A stretch of 64,000 nucleotides of DNA, taken from assembly GCA_029866155.1 (NCBI GenBank), contig JARWZW010000065.1, forward strand, positions 1 through 64,000. Reading direction: 5' to 3'. The notes under the pieces were generated by a model that saw nothing but the letters and a program-made list of their open reading frames with translations, was not told where the DNA came from and did no database searches. This document shows, piece after piece, positions 36,867-45,525 of this stretch (positions are counted from its first letter, which is position 1; each line of letters starts with the position of its first letter). The position numbers and the translations under genes are program-made. Origin of the DNA: Caulobacter sp. (GTDB taxonomy: Bacteria > Pseudomonadota > Alphaproteobacteria > Caulobacterales > Caulobacteraceae).

Positions 36867-37310
36867 ATGACAATCCGGAAACGGGGAGAGGCGTTAACCG
36901 GAATGAATGGCCAGACTATCCAGTTGCTGGGGTCGGTATTGGCGATTGCGGCCATGGTCGCTCTTGCCGCCTGGGCGCGTATTCCAAAGCCATGTCCTCC
37001 CCTGGACGAGGAGTCGGTCAGGCGCCGGCTGGCTGTCGAGTATCCGGACGATCTGGTAGACGCCGTCTGGCTTGCCGCTGATGGCGCGGGCGCTATCTCC
37101 CGTTCCGGTGATCGCGCCTTGGTCCTGGCCAGGCTTGGTGACTGCTGGGTTGCACGGGACCTGCCCTGGGCGTCGGCGCTGACCAGCAGGATACGGGGTG
37201 GCAGGGTTCGCCTGAAATTCAATGATCCGGCCGCGCCCAGGCTGTCCCTTGCTGTCAGCGGCGTGAACCCCTGGCCCCCTTCGGAACCGGAAAGCGATCC
37301 TTACGGATGA
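36867..37310 (+). CDS. Single-pass membrane protein of unknown function
   Basis: A 147-residue protein. One helix at about 18-36 (LLGSVLAIAAMVALAAWA) is followed by a soluble domain with two cysteines (KPCPP, GDCWV) that could be periplasmic. The pattern of the C-terminal half (SGDRALVLARLGDCWVARDLPW) is beta-rich. The ATG at 36867 is used here; ATG 36903 would remove the charged N-terminus. It overlaps the fatty acid hydroxylase gene by 4 bases, so they are probably coupled. Confidence 0.65.
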   Translation: MTIRKRGEALTGMNGQTIQLLGSVLAIAAMVALAAWARIPKPCPPLDEESVRRRLAVEYPDDLVDAVWLAADGAGAISRSGDRALVLARLGDCWVARDLPWASALTSRIRGGRVRLKFNDPAAPRLSLAVSGVNPWPPSEPESDPYG

Positions 37311-38266
37311 CCCTGGACCCCCTGAAACCAGCCTTTGATCCGGTCACCCTGGCCATTCCGATTTTCGTCTTGACGATCATCGGCGAAATCGTCCTGTCCC
37401 GGTTCGGCAAGATCAAGGCCCGCTACGAGGCTCGCGATACGGCGACGTCTCTGCTCATGGGGCTTGGCAGTTCGGTGGCGGGCCTGATCACGGGCGGGGC
37501 GATCTTCGCCGTCAGCCTCTGGGCCTATCAGTACAGGCTGTTCGACATTCCGATGGCGGCCTGGTGGGCCTGGGTCGTGATCTTCTTTCTGGAGGATCTG
37601 ACCTATTACGTGTTTCACCGCGTCGCCCATGAGCGCCGCTTCTGGTGGGCCAGCCACGTCAATCACCACACATCCCAGCACTACAATCTGGCCACCGCGC
37701 TGCGCCAGACATGGACGGGGGGCGTGGCGGGCACCTGGCTGCTCTGGATTCCTCTGACCCTGCTGGGCTTTCCGCCGGCGATGATCGCCATCCAGAAGGG
37801 GATCAGCCTAGTCTATCAATACTGGGTTCATACCGAGGCTGTCCGGAGGATGCCCGCCTGGTTCGAGGCCATCTTCAACACCCCCTCGCATCATCGGGTC
37901 CATCACGCCCGCAATCCGCAGTATCTCGACTCCAACTACGCCGGCATCCTGATCATCTGGGATCGCATGTTCGGCACTTTCGTTGCGGAGCGGGATGAAG
38001 AGCCCTGTCGCTATGGGATTGTCAAAAATCTCGGTGACTTCAACATCCTGCGCGTCGCCTTTCACGAATGGATGGCGATTGGCCAGGACCTCGCAAGGGC
38101 CCGATCCCTGCGGGAGATGGCGGGCTATCTGTTCGGTCCGCCCGGATGGAGCCCGGATGGTTCCCGGGAGACCAGCAAGATCATCAAGGCCCGCTGGGCT
38201 GCCCGGCAGGCCGGTCTCAGTCCCGAATCCCCGGAAGGGACAGACCCGACGCCGGTCGCGCCGTAA
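37307..38266 (+). CDS. Sterol desaturase/fatty acid hydroxylase family protein
   Basis: A 319-residue integral membrane di-iron oxygenase. Three to four helices precede the histidine clusters HRVAHE, HVNHH and, later, SHHRVHHA, which bind the two irons. Family members hydroxylate or desaturate sterols, fatty acids or carotenoids. It overlaps the preceding small membrane-protein gene by 4 bases. Its last 50 bases overlap the 3' end of the convergent NadQ-like gene. The substrate is unknown; modification of membrane lipid is the usual role. Confidence 0.88.
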   Translation: MTLDPLKPAFDPVTLAIPIFVLTIIGEIVLSRFGKIKARYEARDTATSLLMGLGSSVAGLITGGAIFAVSLWAYQYRLFDIPMAAWWAWVVIFFLEDLTYYVFHRVAHERRFWWASHVNHHTSQHYNLATALRQTWTGGVAGTWLLWIPLTLLGFPPAMIAIQKGISLVYQYWVHTEAVRRMPAWFEAIFNTPSHHRVHHARNPQYLDSNYAGILIIWDRMFGTFVAERDEEPCRYGIVKNLGDFNILRVAFHEWMAIGQDLARARSLREMAGYLFGPPGWSPDGSRETSKIIKARWAARQAGLSPESPEGTDPTPVAP

Positions 38267-39197
38267 GGGCCTCTCGACGATACCGGAACAGTTCGGCCGG
38301 GCGACCGCCGGTGTCGGCGTCCATCCGCCCCAGTCCCTGGACCAGGTCGGTGCGTTCAACCACGCGGCGGAAGTTCTGCTTGTGTAGCGGTATGCCGGCG
38401 ATGGCCTCGACCGTGCGCTGCAGGGCCGACAGGGTGAATTCAGCCGGCATCACCTCGAAGGCGACCGGGCGGTACTTCAACTTGCCGCGCAGCCGGCCAA
38501 GGCCGGTTGCCAGGATTCGCCGGTGATCGGAGATCATCGGCTCGCCCAGAGCGGCCGAAAGGGCCGCGGGCTCGGGCGGATCGCGTCCCTCGGCCCGGGC
38601 CGCATCGCGGGCAGATTCGGGCGCCAGGCCGGCCTCATAGAGCAGCTCATAGCGCTCCAGGACCCGCTCCTCGTTCCAGGAGGCCCCGTCCAGGGCAAAG
38701 GCCAGGCGGGCCCGGGCCAGCCGCGTCGGGTCTCCGCTCGCCCAGGTCAGCAGAGCCGGACGAATGCCTTCATCGATGAGATCCGGCCGACCCTTGCGCC
38801 AGTCTTCCCAGGGAAAGAACCGCGACCAGCTTGACCAGACGGTGTCCCGCGCCAGGCTCTCCGTGGCTGAGGGAGTCAGGGCCAGATAGCCCACCGAGAC
38901 AACTCGGGCCGCGCCGGCGCCAACCTCGGCGCGGGGGGCGTCACGGCCCTTGTCGCCGAAGGTATAGAGCTGTTCGACATAGCCGAGCTCAAAGCCGGTC
39001 TGGGCGCTCACGAAGTCGCGTAGCGCCAGCTCGAAGGTCCGGTGCCCTTCGGGGGCAAACGGGCCGAACGGCAGGCCGGGCAAGGGGGACAGGCGGTCGG
39101 TCAGGGCGTCATGCGGCCGCAGGGTCAGCACCACGGCCTCGCCATCGCGCACGGCGATGATCACAGCCGACAGTCCGATGACGACAGACAGGGTCAT
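38217..39197 (-). CDS. nadQ: NadQ-like Nudix-related NAD regulator
   Basis: A 326-residue protein. The N-terminal half (about 1-150) is a Nudix fold with a degenerate catalytic box: in GPFAPEGHRTFELALRDFVSAQTG the REx2EE core is replaced by RDFVSA, so hydrolysis is unlikely. The C-terminal part has a winged-helix segment (ALGEPMISDHRRILATGLGRLRGKLKYRPVAFEVMP), as in NrtR and the alphaproteobacterial regulator NadQ, which senses NAD metabolites and controls NAD biosynthesis genes. No nad genes are in the window. It overlaps the convergent hydroxylase gene by 50 bases. Confidence 0.8.
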   Translation of the reverse strand: MTLSVVIGLSAVIIAVRDGEAVVLTLRPHDALTDRLSPLPGLPFGPFAPEGHRTFELALRDFVSAQTGFELGYVEQLYTFGDKGRDAPRAEVGAGAARVVSVGYLALTPSATESLARDTVWSSWSRFFPWEDWRKGRPDLIDEGIRPALLTWASGDPTRLARARLAFALDGASWNEERVLERYELLYEAGLAPESARDAARAEGRDPPEPAALSAALGEPMISDHRRILATGLGRLRGKLKYRPVAFEVMPAEFTLSALQRTVEAIAGIPLHKQNFRRVVERTDLVQGLGRMDADTGGRPAELFRYRREALTARPASGLSLPGIRD

Positions 39198-39269
39198 GAG
39201 CGCTGTCCTACTGGAAAACGGCCCGTGTCCAAACCCTGTGATGGGACGGCCGGCCTCATTCCGCCGTGA

Positions 39270-39911
39270 TTATTCGGTGCTGAAGGCGTCGCCGCCGCCT
39301 TCGTAGCCGGCAGCGGAAGATAGCAGGTGAAACCGCCGGACATAGCGCTCCTGGGCTTCCGAAGGCGGCGCCGGATTGATCGCCAGATGATAGCCAGGCG
39401 GCGGCTTTCCGAACAGGTCGAGCGATTCCTTGACCGAAAAGCCGGCCAACTGCGTCGCCTCGAAGAAGGCGCAGGCCCGGTCCGCCTGCTTTATCAACTT
39501 CTTGACCGGCCCCGGTGTCCGGACCGGCAGGCCGAAACGGGCATGGATAGCGATCTCCAGCCGCTCCTCGAAGTCCTTGTAGGACACGCCGAGCGCCGCC
39601 TTGAACGGGCTGATCATGTCGCCGATAACATATTCGGAAGCGTCGTGAAGCAGGGCTGCAAGCCGCCAGCGAGGCTCCAGGTCGGGCTGGATGTGGGCGG
39701 CGATCTCTTCCACCACCAGGGAATGCTGGGCGACGGAAAACCCGTGCTCGCCGGTCGTCTGGCCATTCCAGCGCGCCACCCGGGCGAGGCCGTGGGCGAT
39801 GTCCTCGATCTCGATGTCCATCGGGGATGGATCCAGCAGATCAAGCCGGCGTCCCGACAGCATTCGCTGCCAGGCGCGAGGGGGAGAATTGTTTCGCAGC
39901 CCTTTGGCCAC
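39270..39911 (-). CDS. HD-domain 5'-nucleotidase-like phosphohydrolase
   Basis: A protein of about 213 residues in the HD superfamily near YfbR. Metal ligands are visible as the His in SVAQHS, HD in ALLHDASEYVIGD and a later Asp in KKLIKQADRACAFFEA. YfbR-type enzymes dephosphorylate deoxynucleoside monophosphates. The GTG at 39911 has AGGA 5 bases upstream; a TTG at 39971 would add 20 residues without family character. It lies upstream of the NadQ-like gene on the same strand with a 72-base gap. Confidence 0.8.
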   Translation of the reverse strand: MAKGLRNNSPPRAWQRMLSGRRLDLLDPSPMDIEIEDIAHGLARVARWNGQTTGEHGFSVAQHSLVVEEIAAHIQPDLEPRWRLAALLHDASEYVIGDMISPFKAALGVSYKDFEERLEIAIHARFGLPVRTPGPVKKLIKQADRACAFFEATQLAGFSVKESLDLFGKPPPGYHLAINPAPPSEAQERYVRRFHLLSSAAGYEGGGDAFSTE

Positions 39912-40020
39912 TCGTTCGTTCCTGTCGTGCGATGGGGCGGCAGCACTGGGCCATTGCTTGACAAAGATCAACGACGGGTAGGGTGTAGCGGCGTCAATTG
40001 CCGATCAATGGAGGTCTGAG

Positions 40021-40833
40021 ATGAACTGGGCACGCATCATGGCGCCGCTGGCGGGTGGCGCAGGAGACAGCGAGGCGCTGGCCGCCGCCGTGGCGATCGC
40101 GTCGGCTTTCGACGCCGAACTGGCGGCGGTTCACGCCCCGGCCGACATCGCCGACCTGATGCCCTGGATGGGCGAGGGGTTCATGGGCGGGGTGCAGATC
40201 ACCGCCATGGACAGCCTGAAGGAGGCTGCGGCCGAAGGAAAGCGGTCCGCGCGGGCTGCGGTGGAGGCCTGCGGATACGCCAAGGCTCGGCTGATCTCGC
40301 TTGAAACCCCGGTCTGGGGCGGCCTGTCGATGGAAGGCCGGCTGTCTGATCTGGTGGTGTTCACCAATGACGCCGCCCGTGGTCGCGGCCCCCTGGCGGA
40401 GGCCTTTCAGCAGATGGTGGCGGACGAACAGCGCCCGACCCTGGTGGCGCGGCCGGGCCTTACCCCGGACGGGGTCGCCGTCATCGCCTGGGATGGCGGC
40501 AAGGAAGCCAGCCGGGCGGCCCGGACGGCGCTGCCGCTGCTCGAACAGGCATCCCGGGTGGTGATCCTCTGCGCGCCCTCGGCCTCGTCTCGCAGTTTCG
40601 ACGGTCGGCGGCTGCAGGCCTTTATGTCCGACCGGGGCGTCAATGCCGAGCTTGAAATCCTGCCAGAGTCCGGTGATGCAGCCCATATTCTGCTGGGCGC
40701 TGCTCGCCGTCTGGGGGCCGGGTTGCTGGTGGCCGGCGCCTTCGGTCACCCGAGGCTGCAGGAATACATCTTCGGCGGAACGACCCGGACCCTTCTGAAC
40801 AACGACGGTCCTTCGCTGTTCCTGTCCCACTGA
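40021..40833 (+). CDS. Universal stress protein family protein
   Basis: A 270-residue protein with two UspA-like halves. The second half is the better match: AVIAWDGGKEASRAARTALPLL (adenine-binding start) and the glycine-rich ATP loop GAGLLVAGAFGHPRLQEYIFGG followed by TRTLLN. The first half (MAPLAGGAGDSEALAAAVAIASAFDAELAAVHA) is degenerate. Such proteins bind ATP and are induced by stress. It is followed after 30 bases by a small conserved gene. Confidence 0.87.
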   Translation: MNWARIMAPLAGGAGDSEALAAAVAIASAFDAELAAVHAPADIADLMPWMGEGFMGGVQITAMDSLKEAAAEGKRSARAAVEACGYAKARLISLETPVWGGLSMEGRLSDLVVFTNDAARGRGPLAEAFQQMVADEQRPTLVARPGLTPDGVAVIAWDGGKEASRAARTALPLLEQASRVVILCAPSASSRSFDGRRLQAFMSDRGVNAELEILPESGDAAHILLGAARRLGAGLLVAGAFGHPRLQEYIFGGTTRTLLNNDGPSLFLSH

Positions 40834-40863
40834 CCAACCACACTTCCCGAAAGGAAACGTGCG

Positions 40864-41235
40864 ATGAGCCTTTCACGCATTGTCATACGGCTGGCCCGCA
40901 ACCCGGGCACGGAGTTTGCCGATGGCGACGACCACCGGGGCTACAGCTTCATCGCGCCGCTCGATCCTGCCGGAAAGATTGATCTGTCGGCATTCCAGAA
41001 GTCCAGGTCAGACTGCGCGGTGCGTCGCTTCGCGCCGGAACAGGATGCGGTTACCGGCAAGCTCGCCCACCGCAGATCGAGCTGGTATTTTGACTATGAC
41101 GATCAGTCAGACGCTGACGACGAGGCCGTCCATCGTCTTGGTGACCACAGCTTTGCAGTCGGTGAGTATGTCTCGGTAGCCGACGAGGACGGACGGCTGC
41201 TGGCCTACAAGGTCACCGAGGTTGCTCCGATATAG
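40864..41235 (+). CDS. Conserved small hypothetical protein
   Basis: A 123-residue soluble protein without signal peptide. It begins MSLSRIVIRLARNPGTEFADGDDHRGYSF and has an acidic stretch FDYDDQSDADDE before a beta-rich end. This pattern recurs in alphaproteobacterial hypothetical proteins, but I do not know a function. It follows the stress-protein gene by 30 bases with GAAAGGAAAC upstream, so it is probably co-transcribed. Confidence 0.72.
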   Translation: MSLSRIVIRLARNPGTEFADGDDHRGYSFIAPLDPAGKIDLSAFQKSRSDCAVRRFAPEQDAVTGKLAHRRSSWYFDYDDQSDADDEAVHRLGDHSFAVGEYVSVADEDGRLLAYKVTEVAPI

Positions 41236-41323
41236 GCGGGCAGGTCCGGGCCTGGCGGCGATTGTCCGCCGTCTTCGGGCGGACCGGGAACCGAAACCTT
41301 CGCCGGTCCCCGGTCTCACGGCG

Positions 41324-42169
41324 TCAGCCGCCGACGTTGTGCCTGACAAGGGCGCCGGCATCCCGGAGAAGGCCATCCGGTCCCCGCTTGCCCGTCTTTG
41401 CCTTGGATTTCAGGACAGCGACCACCAGAGGTCCGGCCTTGGGGCCCCGCGCCTCATAGGCGACAACGCCATAGGGGCTCGCTGCGGAGTCGGTCGACTT
41501 GACAAAAGTGCTTCGGAAGCCCTGCTTTTTGGGGCCGCCAATCCGCAGGCCGTGTTCGCCCCCGTCGACAGTGACGTCACCATCCTGGGCATTGACGACC
41601 AGTTGGCCCTTTTCGTCTTCACTCCAGCGTTCCCGGGTGATGCGGACTTCGTTCTTGCCGTCCCGGGCCTCGATCTTGACCCCGGCCACCTCGACCTTGG
41701 CGTTTTCGCCATCCGTCTCGATCTTGACGCCGGGCATGCGGACCGTTGCGCGCTCGACCGCCTGACCCTCCTCGGTCTCGACCGTCAGTCCGGGCATTTG
41801 AACGGTCTCCTTGCTGGTCGCGGAGGGGTCTGCCGGGGTAGCGGGCGGTTTCGGCGTGTCGACGGGCGCATCGGGCATGATCGCCCGAAGCTCAGCCTCG
41901 ATCGGCCCGAGCGCGTCCGCCGGCGGCCCGGTGAAGCTGAGAAGCTGGAGGGTGACCTCGACATCCGGCCCGCCATAGCTGCAGGACTTGCCATCCGGCG
42001 CGATGCTGACGCGCTTCAGGTCTCCCTGGGATTCCGGGCAGTCGAGTTTGCTGACGGTCTTGACCGCTTCGCGTTCGGCGCGCTTGGCTCGATAGGCTTC
42101 ACGGCTTTCGCAGCCGGTGACGAAGGCCAGGGCGCAACAGCCGGCGACCAGCAGGACGATACGGTTCAT
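41324..42169 (-). CDS. Lipoprotein with repeated beta motif
   Basis: A 281-residue lipoprotein: the signal MNRIVLLVAGCCALAFVTGC ends in a lipobox cysteine. A Pro/Thr-rich linker at about 105-125 precedes three related segments (VQMPGLTVETEEG, VRMPGVKIETDG, VAGVKIEARDG) and a further VNAQDGDVTVDGGEHG, suggesting a small beta-solenoid or repeat. The last 60 residues form a separate segment ending in RHNVGG. The function is unknown. It lies downstream of the MoxR gene on the same strand, after a strong hairpin at 42240. Confidence 0.7.
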   Translation of the reverse strand: MNRIVLLVAGCCALAFVTGCESREAYRAKRAEREAVKTVSKLDCPESQGDLKRVSIAPDGKSCSYGGPDVEVTLQLLSFTGPPADALGPIEAELRAIMPDAPVDTPKPPATPADPSATSKETVQMPGLTVETEEGQAVERATVRMPGVKIETDGENAKVEVAGVKIEARDGKNEVRITRERWSEDEKGQLVVNAQDGDVTVDGGEHGLRIGGPKKQGFRSTFVKSTDSAASPYGVVAYEARGPKAGPLVVAVLKSKAKTGKRGPDGLLRDAGALVRHNVGG

Positions 42170-42239
42170 GGGTTTCCCTCAAGATCTTCTTGAAGGAAGG
42201 GTGACGCCAGCAGGGGCGCCATGCCAGTGAATTCGCTGT

Positions 42240-42265
42240 AAGGCGCGGCCTCCCGGCCGCGCCTT
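42240..42265. terminator. GC-rich hairpin after moxR
   Basis: AAGGCGCGGCC (42240-42250) and GGCCGCGCCTT (42255-42265) make a perfect 11-bp stem with loop TCCC. It follows the MoxR stop on the minus strand. It lacks a T-run, so it may attenuate rather than fully stop transcription toward the lipoprotein gene. Confidence 0.5.
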
Positions 42266-42277
42266 GCAACCGTTGAT

Positions 42278-43156
42278 CTATTGGCCGGGACGACCGGCGC
42301 CGGATCCTTCGCGGCGGGCCAAGAAGGCCAGGCGCTCGAACAGATGCACGTCCTGCTCATTCTTCAGCAGGGCGCCATGTAGCGGCGGGATCAATTTGGT
42401 GGGGTCGCGTTCCTTCAGGGTCGTCTCGTCGATATCCTCGACCATCAGCAGCTTCAACCAGTCGAGCAGTTCGCTGGTCGAGGGCTTCTTCTTGAGGCCC
42501 GGAACCTTGCGCATGTCGTAGAATATGCGAAGGGCCTCGGCGACCAGCTTCTGCTTGATCCCGGGATAGTGGACCTCGACGATGGCGTTCATCGTCTGCT
42601 CGTCCGGGAACTTGATATAGTGGAAGAAGCAGCGACGCAGGAACGCGTCCGGCAGTTCCTTTTCGTTGTTCGAGGTGATGATGACCACTGGCCGGACCTT
42701 GGCCTTGATGGTCTCGTCGGTCTCGTAGACGTAGAATTCCATCCGGTCGAGTTCCTGCAACAGGTCGTTGGGGAACTCGATATCGGCCTTGTCGATTTCG
42801 TCGATCAGCAGAACCGGGCGAATGCTGGAATCCTCAAAGGCCTCCCAGAGCTTGCCCTTCTTGATGTAGTTGCGGACGTCCTTGACCCGCTCGTCGCCCA
42901 GCTGGCTGTCGCGCAGACGGGTCACGGCGTCATATTCGTAGAGGCCCTGCTGAGCCTTGGTGGTCGACTTGATGTGCCAGGTGATCAGCGGGGCGCCCAG
43001 CGCCTTGGCGATCTCCTCGGCCAGCACGGTTTTGCCGGTGCCGGGTTCACCCTTGATCAGCAGCGGACGCTGCAGGGCGATGGCGGCATTGACCGCAACC
43101 TTCAGGTCATCGGTGGCCACATAGTTGGTTGTGCCTTCAAACCGCGTCGTCATCAT
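42278..43156 (-). CDS. MoxR-family AAA+ ATPase
   Basis: A 292-residue AAA+ protein. Walker A GEPGTGKT is at about 37-44, Walker B VLLIDEIDKAD near 115-125, sensor 1 IITSNNEKELPDAFLRRCFF near 158-177. MoxR ATPases act as chaperones for assembly of von Willebrand-domain protein complexes. The usual partner gene is not adjacent. Two tandem ATGs (43156, 43153) follow GGGGAA; either could be used. Confidence 0.9.
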   Translation of the reverse strand: MMTTRFEGTTNYVATDDLKVAVNAAIALQRPLLIKGEPGTGKTVLAEEIAKALGAPLITWHIKSTTKAQQGLYEYDAVTRLRDSQLGDERVKDVRNYIKKGKLWEAFEDSSIRPVLLIDEIDKADIEFPNDLLQELDRMEFYVYETDETIKAKVRPVVIITSNNEKELPDAFLRRCFFHYIKFPDEQTMNAIVEVHYPGIKQKLVAEALRIFYDMRKVPGLKKKPSTSELLDWLKLLMVEDIDETTLKERDPTKLIPPLHGALLKNEQDVHLFERLAFLARREGSGAGRPGQ

Positions 43157-43343
43157 TTCCCCGCGAAGAGCCCGGTTCAGGATGGACCTCCACCCTCGAA
43201 CAACTGTTTCAATCCCACAGTAGAGCGCTGAAAGCCGGGCTGTGAAGCGGTTTTGCGTCGGCTGGCAAAAAAGACCCGCCTGACGGAAAGGACCGATCGG
43301 CGGACGCGATGCGGCTGCCGTTACGGCAGGTTATGGGCCAGTC

Positions 43344-43508
43344 TCAGTCGGATCCGGGATTGATCGGGGCCGGGTCCGAAGCTGGAAACGATTGTTTCAG
43401 GCCCTTGTCGATCCGCCTCTCAATGTCTGGGACGCGGTGGTCTTCGGCGATCTCGCCTGGATCCGGGGCGTGCTGGGCGGGGGTGGCGGGACCAGGCTTG
43501 GAGGGCAT
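43344..43508 (-). CDS. Small SFPASDP-motif protein
   Basis: A 54-residue protein. Its second half, RRIDKGLKQSFPASDPAPINPGSD, matches the family of tiny bacterial proteins ending in ...ESFPASDPP, whose role is unknown. GGAG lies 6 bases before the ATG. It is between flmG and moxR on the same strand. It is not overlapped by a better frame, and the motif makes chance unlikely. Confidence 0.72.
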   Translation of the reverse strand: MPSKPGPATPAQHAPDPGEIAEDHRVPDIERRIDKGLKQSFPASDPAPINPGSD

Positions 43509-43553
43509 GGAAAGTCTCCGGCAGGGCGCGGGAAGCGGCGCCGTCTGACGGAA

Positions 43554-45377
43554 TCAACCCCTTGCGGCCGCTTCCGTTCCGGTTCCGAAGGACTCGGCCA
43601 GAGCCAGGGCGACCGACTGCATGATCGGCTCCCAGTCGCCGAAGGATGACGGGGTGAAGACCCGCATCTGAGGATACCAGGGGTAACGCTCGGTCCCCAG
43701 CTTGGGCCAGGCGCACTGGGGCGACACCAGCCAGGATGGCGCACCACAGGCCCCCGCCAGGTTCAGGCTGGCATTGGCGAAGCCGATGGTCAGGTCGAGG
43801 GCGCAGGTCAGGGCCGCGACATCGTCCAGGTCCTGTTTCAGATCGATGCCCGGCGGGCTCCAGATCTCGACCCCGAACTCCTTGCGGGCCTGGGCCAGTT
43901 CGGCCTCGCAGTCTCCATACTGAAGATTTACGAGGCAAATCCCGGGAACCTTCAGGATCGGCTCCCAGAGTTCGAAGGGGGAGAAGAACCGGTGGCGGCC
44001 GCCCTTCTGGGTCATGCTTTTCCAAAGCAGTCCGACCCGCGGGCCGGACGGCGCGTCCTCGAGCATCCGACGCCAGTGAGCGACCCTGTCCATATCCGGT
44101 GTCAGAAACCTCGGCCTGTCAGGAAAGGCGTCGACCGAGGACCGGAACCGCTGGAGCGGTGAAGCGAGGGGGGCCCAGAGATCGATGGCCGCCAGGTCTT
44201 CCGTTGTCAGGAACGGCATGACGCGCACGGTGTGACCATCGACATTGAAAGTGGCGTGGGCCCCGATCCGGATTTGCGGGAAGGACCTCTGGAACAGGGA
44301 AACCAGACGCGGCTCCAGGGCCAGCGCCAACTTGCCCGTCTCGCCCAGGGCCTCAAGGACGTCCGGGATGAGATTGGCGAACAGCACCTCGTCGCCCAGT
44401 CCCTGTTCACCGACCAGCAGCAATGACCGGCCCGACAGATCGCTGTCAGGCGTCCACACGGGACGATCAATCGCCACATGGGTAACGTCCGCGAAGCCGG
44501 GGTCGCGCCGGGCTTCATAGTCGCGCCAGCCCTGTGCGAGGTCCCCCAAAGCCAGATGCATGGTCGCCCTGGCCAGGCGCATCATCTGCAGTTCGTCCGT
44601 GGCCATGGGCTCCTTCAGGGCCCGGTCGCAATCGGCCAGTGCTGCCTGCGCGTCTCCCAGGAACAGCCGGCTGTTGGCCCGGTTATAGCGGGCCTTGGCA
44701 AAGTCCGGCTTCAGCCTGAGCGCTTCATCAAAGAAGGTCGCCGCCGCAGCCGGGTCGCCCTCTTCGGACAGCACGGTTCCAAGGGTGTTCCAGAGCAGCG
44801 AGTCCTCGGGCGCTGACAAGAGAGCAGGGCGGAGCACTTTGACTGCATCGGAAAACCGGCCCTGATCCCGAATCGCGCAGGCCAGGTTGTTCACCGCTTC
44901 GGTCGCCTCGGGATGGGCCTGGACATAGTGCTGAAACAACTTCTCGGCGGTTTCCTTCATGCCCATGCGATAGGCGAGGCGACCGAGGTCGTTGGCGACC
45001 TCGGCATGGTCGGGAATCAGGGCCAGGGCCGATTCATAGCAACGGACCGATCCGGCGAAATCACCGGCCCGCTCCCGGGCGATGGCCAGAAGATACCAGC
45101 CGAAACCATTACGCTCGTCGATCTCGAGCGCCTTGATCGCCATGCTGCCGCCGGTCTGGAAATCGTTGGCCTGCAACGCTGTGACCGCCTGTTGCAGCAG
45201 GCCATCGAGGGAGGCCGCCTTCATTCCGGCCATGGCTTCCAGCATGCGGTTCAGAGCTGCCGGAGACCCCGCCTGGCCAACAACGGAGCCGGCGAATTTG
45301 GGGCGGGCGACTTCAGCCGTGACAGCATTCAGCGCGGCGCCTGAGGTGTCGCCTTTGAGGCTGAAGGGGCGGTTCAT
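43554..45377 (-). CDS. flmG: FlmG-type flagellin O-glycosyltransferase
   Basis: A 607-residue protein of two parts. Residues about 60-300 are TPR-like repeats (for example GSVRCYESALALIPDHAEVANDLGRLA, KLFQHYVQAHPEATEAVNNLACA, TFFDEALRLKPDFAKARYNRANSRL). Residues about 330-590 form a GT-B-like glycosyltransferase domain with LLVGEQGLGDEVLFANLIP, GLLWKS and CALDLTIGFANASLNLAGA. This is the architecture of Caulobacter FlmG, in which the TPR part binds flagellins and the GT part adds pseudaminic acid. It is divergent from flbT-flaF. I chose the ATG at 45377; upstream in-frame codons add no family sequence. Confidence 0.9.
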   Translation of the reverse strand: MNRPFSLKGDTSGAALNAVTAEVARPKFAGSVVGQAGSPAALNRMLEAMAGMKAASLDGLLQQAVTALQANDFQTGGSMAIKALEIDERNGFGWYLLAIARERAGDFAGSVRCYESALALIPDHAEVANDLGRLAYRMGMKETAEKLFQHYVQAHPEATEAVNNLACAIRDQGRFSDAVKVLRPALLSAPEDSLLWNTLGTVLSEEGDPAAAATFFDEALRLKPDFAKARYNRANSRLFLGDAQAALADCDRALKEPMATDELQMMRLARATMHLALGDLAQGWRDYEARRDPGFADVTHVAIDRPVWTPDSDLSGRSLLLVGEQGLGDEVLFANLIPDVLEALGETGKLALALEPRLVSLFQRSFPQIRIGAHATFNVDGHTVRVMPFLTTEDLAAIDLWAPLASPLQRFRSSVDAFPDRPRFLTPDMDRVAHWRRMLEDAPSGPRVGLLWKSMTQKGGRHRFFSPFELWEPILKVPGICLVNLQYGDCEAELAQARKEFGVEIWSPPGIDLKQDLDDVAALTCALDLTIGFANASLNLAGACGAPSWLVSPQCAWPKLGTERYPWYPQMRVFTPSSFGDWEPIMQSVALALAESFGTGTEAAARG

Positions 45378-45477
45378 GGGCAAGGCCTCGCGCGTCGCAG
45401 TATGATCCATGGATGCCGGCAATATGGTTACCTGCGCCTTAAGGCGCGCGCCGGGCCGGGGCGAATCGCAAGGGCCT

Positions 45478-45497
45478 GTTAACCATGATTGGCTAAC
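45478..45497. promoter_or_regulatory. TTAACCAT palindrome between flmG and flbT
   Basis: GTTAACCATGATTGGCTAAC is an imperfect palindrome containing TTAACCAT at 45479-45486, a half-site pattern associated with CtrA control in Caulobacter. It lies about 30 bases before the flbT start and 100 bases before the flmG start. Regulator identity is inferred. Confidence 0.4.
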
Positions 45498-45525
45498 CAC
45501 GCTTCAGGTCGCGGGAGAGGTGCTG

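Noticed and set aside
43309..43548. 79-codon plus-strand frame between flmG and moxR
   Set aside because: Opposite the better supported SFPASDP protein, with no ribosome site or protein-like pattern.
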